From: Nodosilinea sp. PGN35
Lineage (GTDB): Bacteria > Cyanobacteriota > Cyanobacteriia > Phormidesmidales > Phormidesmidaceae
DNA length: 64,000 nucleotides
Reading direction: 5' to 3'
Assembly: GCF_029109325.1 (NCBI RefSeq)
Contig: NZ_JAQKQJ010000002.1
Location: 1-64,000 of the forward strand
Shown: in pieces, positions 62,558-64,000 of the stretch
How positions within the stretch are numbered: position 1 is the stretch's first letter
How the letters are laid out: every line of letters starts with the position of its first letter
Position numbers and translations under genes: made by a program
Notes under the pieces: generated by a model
Database searches by the model: none
Seen by the model: the letters and a program-made list of their open reading frames with translations, nothing else
Told to the model about the DNA's origin: nothing

Positions 62558-64000
62558 TCAGTACTGATAGCCCGACTTACGGTGGGTGATAGCCGTCGTG
62601 CCGTCGGCGGCAAGACGTTTGCCCCGGTGCACCGTGGCGTAGATCAGCAGGTGGTCACCGACGCCGGTCTGCTCTTTCACGGTGCATTCCACGCCGGCCA
62701 GCGCGTCGGTGAGCATAGCGCAACCGTTGCTGGCCGGGGTAAAGGGCAAATGCTCAAACGCCGTGGTGGAGCCATGCTGGGCCGAGAAGTGGCGGCGCAC
62801 GGATCGCCCTTCCTTGAGAATGTTCAGCACAAAGTGGGTTCCGGGGCAGAGCTGACTGGCCGCGGCCGCCTCCCTGGGCAGGGCCAGCATCAGGCCGGGG
62901 GGGCTAAAGCTGGCCTGGGCAACCCAGGCGGTCAGCAGCCCGGTGTGAACGCCGTCGACCTGGGTGGTGACGACGCAGAGGGAGCCAATCACCCGTCCCA
63001 GGGCCTGGGCGGTGCGATCGCTGTGGGCGGCGGCGATCGCCGCTCGTGCTCCCTGCTGCTTTTGGCGCTTGCGCAGGCGCTGGGCAAACCGGGTGGCCGC
63101 CGCGGCACAGGCCTCCAGCGCCGCCGCATCGGGGCTAAAGCGCACCTGCAAAGGCTCAAAGCCAAAGGCATAGTTGGCATCTTTGAGCTTGCGCTCCAGT
63201 TCGTCAATGGCTTCGCCGCTCCAGCCGTAGGAGCCAAATACCCCCACCAGCTTTGTTTTGGGCACACTGGCCAAAATCAGGCCCAGGGCCGTCTGAATCT
63301 GCACTGGGGCATGGCCGCCCAGGGTGGGAGAACCGATGATAAAGCCGTCGCACTGGCTGAGGGTGGCTACCAGATGGTTGGGGTCGGTCTGTTCACAGTT
63401 GATCGCCTCCACGGCAATCTGGGCGGCGCTGAGGGCTTGGGCGATCGCATCGGCCAGCCGGGCCGTGTTGCCGTAAGAGCAGCGCCACCCGCAGCGGCTG
63501 CTGGGCCTGCTGCTGGCACCACTGGCGATAGTCCTGCCGCAGTCGGCTGAGGCTGTAGCGCACCAGGGGACCGTGGCCAGGGGCCAGGGTTTTGAGGGGG
63601 AGCGGGTCGAGCAGATCCAGGGCCGTTTCCACCTGTTTGGCCTGGGGGCTGTGCAGGCAGTCGAAATAGTAGCGGCGATCGCCCTCCAGCTGCCGCCACT
63701 GCTCATCCCACAGGGCATCGTCGCAGCGGTGGGCACCAAACAGCTTGTCGCTGAAGAGAATCTGGCTGGCCATGTCGTAGGTGGTTAGCCCATCGGGCCA
63801 GCGCGGCGTAGGTACGCCCACAAACTCCAAAACGTGACCCTGGCCCAGATCCAGCGTGTCCCCAGAGCGTACCGGATAAAGGCGAAAGGCGCGATCGCCC
63901 AGGGCCAGTTTAAGCGTGTTGACCGCCGCCCTCGAACCCACAATTTGGGCCTGGGGAGCCAGCGTCAGCAGTCGGGTCAGCGTCGCCAGCCGATTGGCGT
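62558..64000 (-). pseudogene. Flavodiiron protein (diflavin type), frameshifted and cut by the window edge
   Basis: Two frames make up one protein. From the right edge to about 63480 the metallo-beta-lactamase half is read (TYDMASQILFSDKLFGAHRCD; KTLAPGHGPLVRYSLSRLRQDY). From about 63493 to 62558 another frame gives the flavodoxin part (YGNTARLADAIAQAL, FIIGSPTLGG) and the flavin-reductase part (VIGSLCVVTTQVDGVHTGLL). At the junction VALL is followed directly by YGNTA; the usual four residues between (of the YASA type) are missing. A deletion of about 11 bases explains this. Flv proteins reduce O2 to water behind photosystem I or II. As read, the gene cannot make the full enzyme. Confidence 0.75.

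Overview
The window comes from a cyanobacterium. It carries pcyA (phycocyanobilin synthesis), a CP12 protein, a cyanobacterial RRM RNA-binding protein, a DUF1815 protein, a four-ACT aspartokinase, an NDH-2, a flavodiiron protein, a CHASE2 cyclase and a FecR protein. The octamer GCGATCGC (HIP1) is scattered through genes and spacers. The DNA is GC-rich except for two AT-rich islands at 2.5-3.3 kb and 3.8-4.9 kb. The overall style suggests a Leptolyngbya/Nodosilinea-like lineage; that placement is inference. No rRNA, tRNA or CRISPR array was found.

Layout. 0-6 kb is accessory: the tail of an IS5-like transposase, a ferredoxin/metallo-beta-lactamase fusion, a TM2 protein, two unrecognised genes in AT-rich DNA, and three copies of one REP-associated transposase (RAYT) element in successive states of decay. 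6-10 kb holds a double-cupin protein, a pyridoxamine-oxidase-like flavoprotein, and a glutathione transferase divergent from a TetR regulator over a clear palindromic operator. 9.7-10.1 kb is a 116-bp tandem repeat that has copied the 3' end of the adjacent pseudokinase-membrane gene. 12-31 kb is mostly housekeeping: glgP, an RRM protein, rbgA, a PadR regulator, a COQ4-like protein, a universal stress protein, pgk, a glycosyltransferase, an AI-2E transporter, pcyA, gmk, an aldehyde dehydrogenase, an amidohydrolase and a phytochelatin synthase translationally coupled to a Uma2 gene. 31-43 kb holds a pirin, an SbmA/BacA-type ABC transporter, DUF1815, lysC, NDH-2, a FecR/CHASE2-cyclase pair and rpe.

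43.4-61.7 kb is the most interesting part. Four small minus-strand genes (a secreted helical protein, a 294-aa helical protein, a lipoprotein and a 159-aa helical protein) lie next to a plus-strand run: a TerB/Mo-nitrogenase-C protein followed by six large genes of unknown function. Five of the six share one N-terminal module, and five share a C-terminal beta-strand repeat. One member has acquired an OmpA-like domain flanked by Ser/Gly and Thr/Pro linkers. I read this as a paralogous, modular envelope- or particle-associated system that I do not recognise.

61.7-64 kb carries a CP12 protein lacking its N-terminal cysteine pair and the 3' part of a flavodiiron gene broken by a frameshift. Several short palindromic repeat families are spread over the window, including a roughly 103-bp MITE-like element in three copies.
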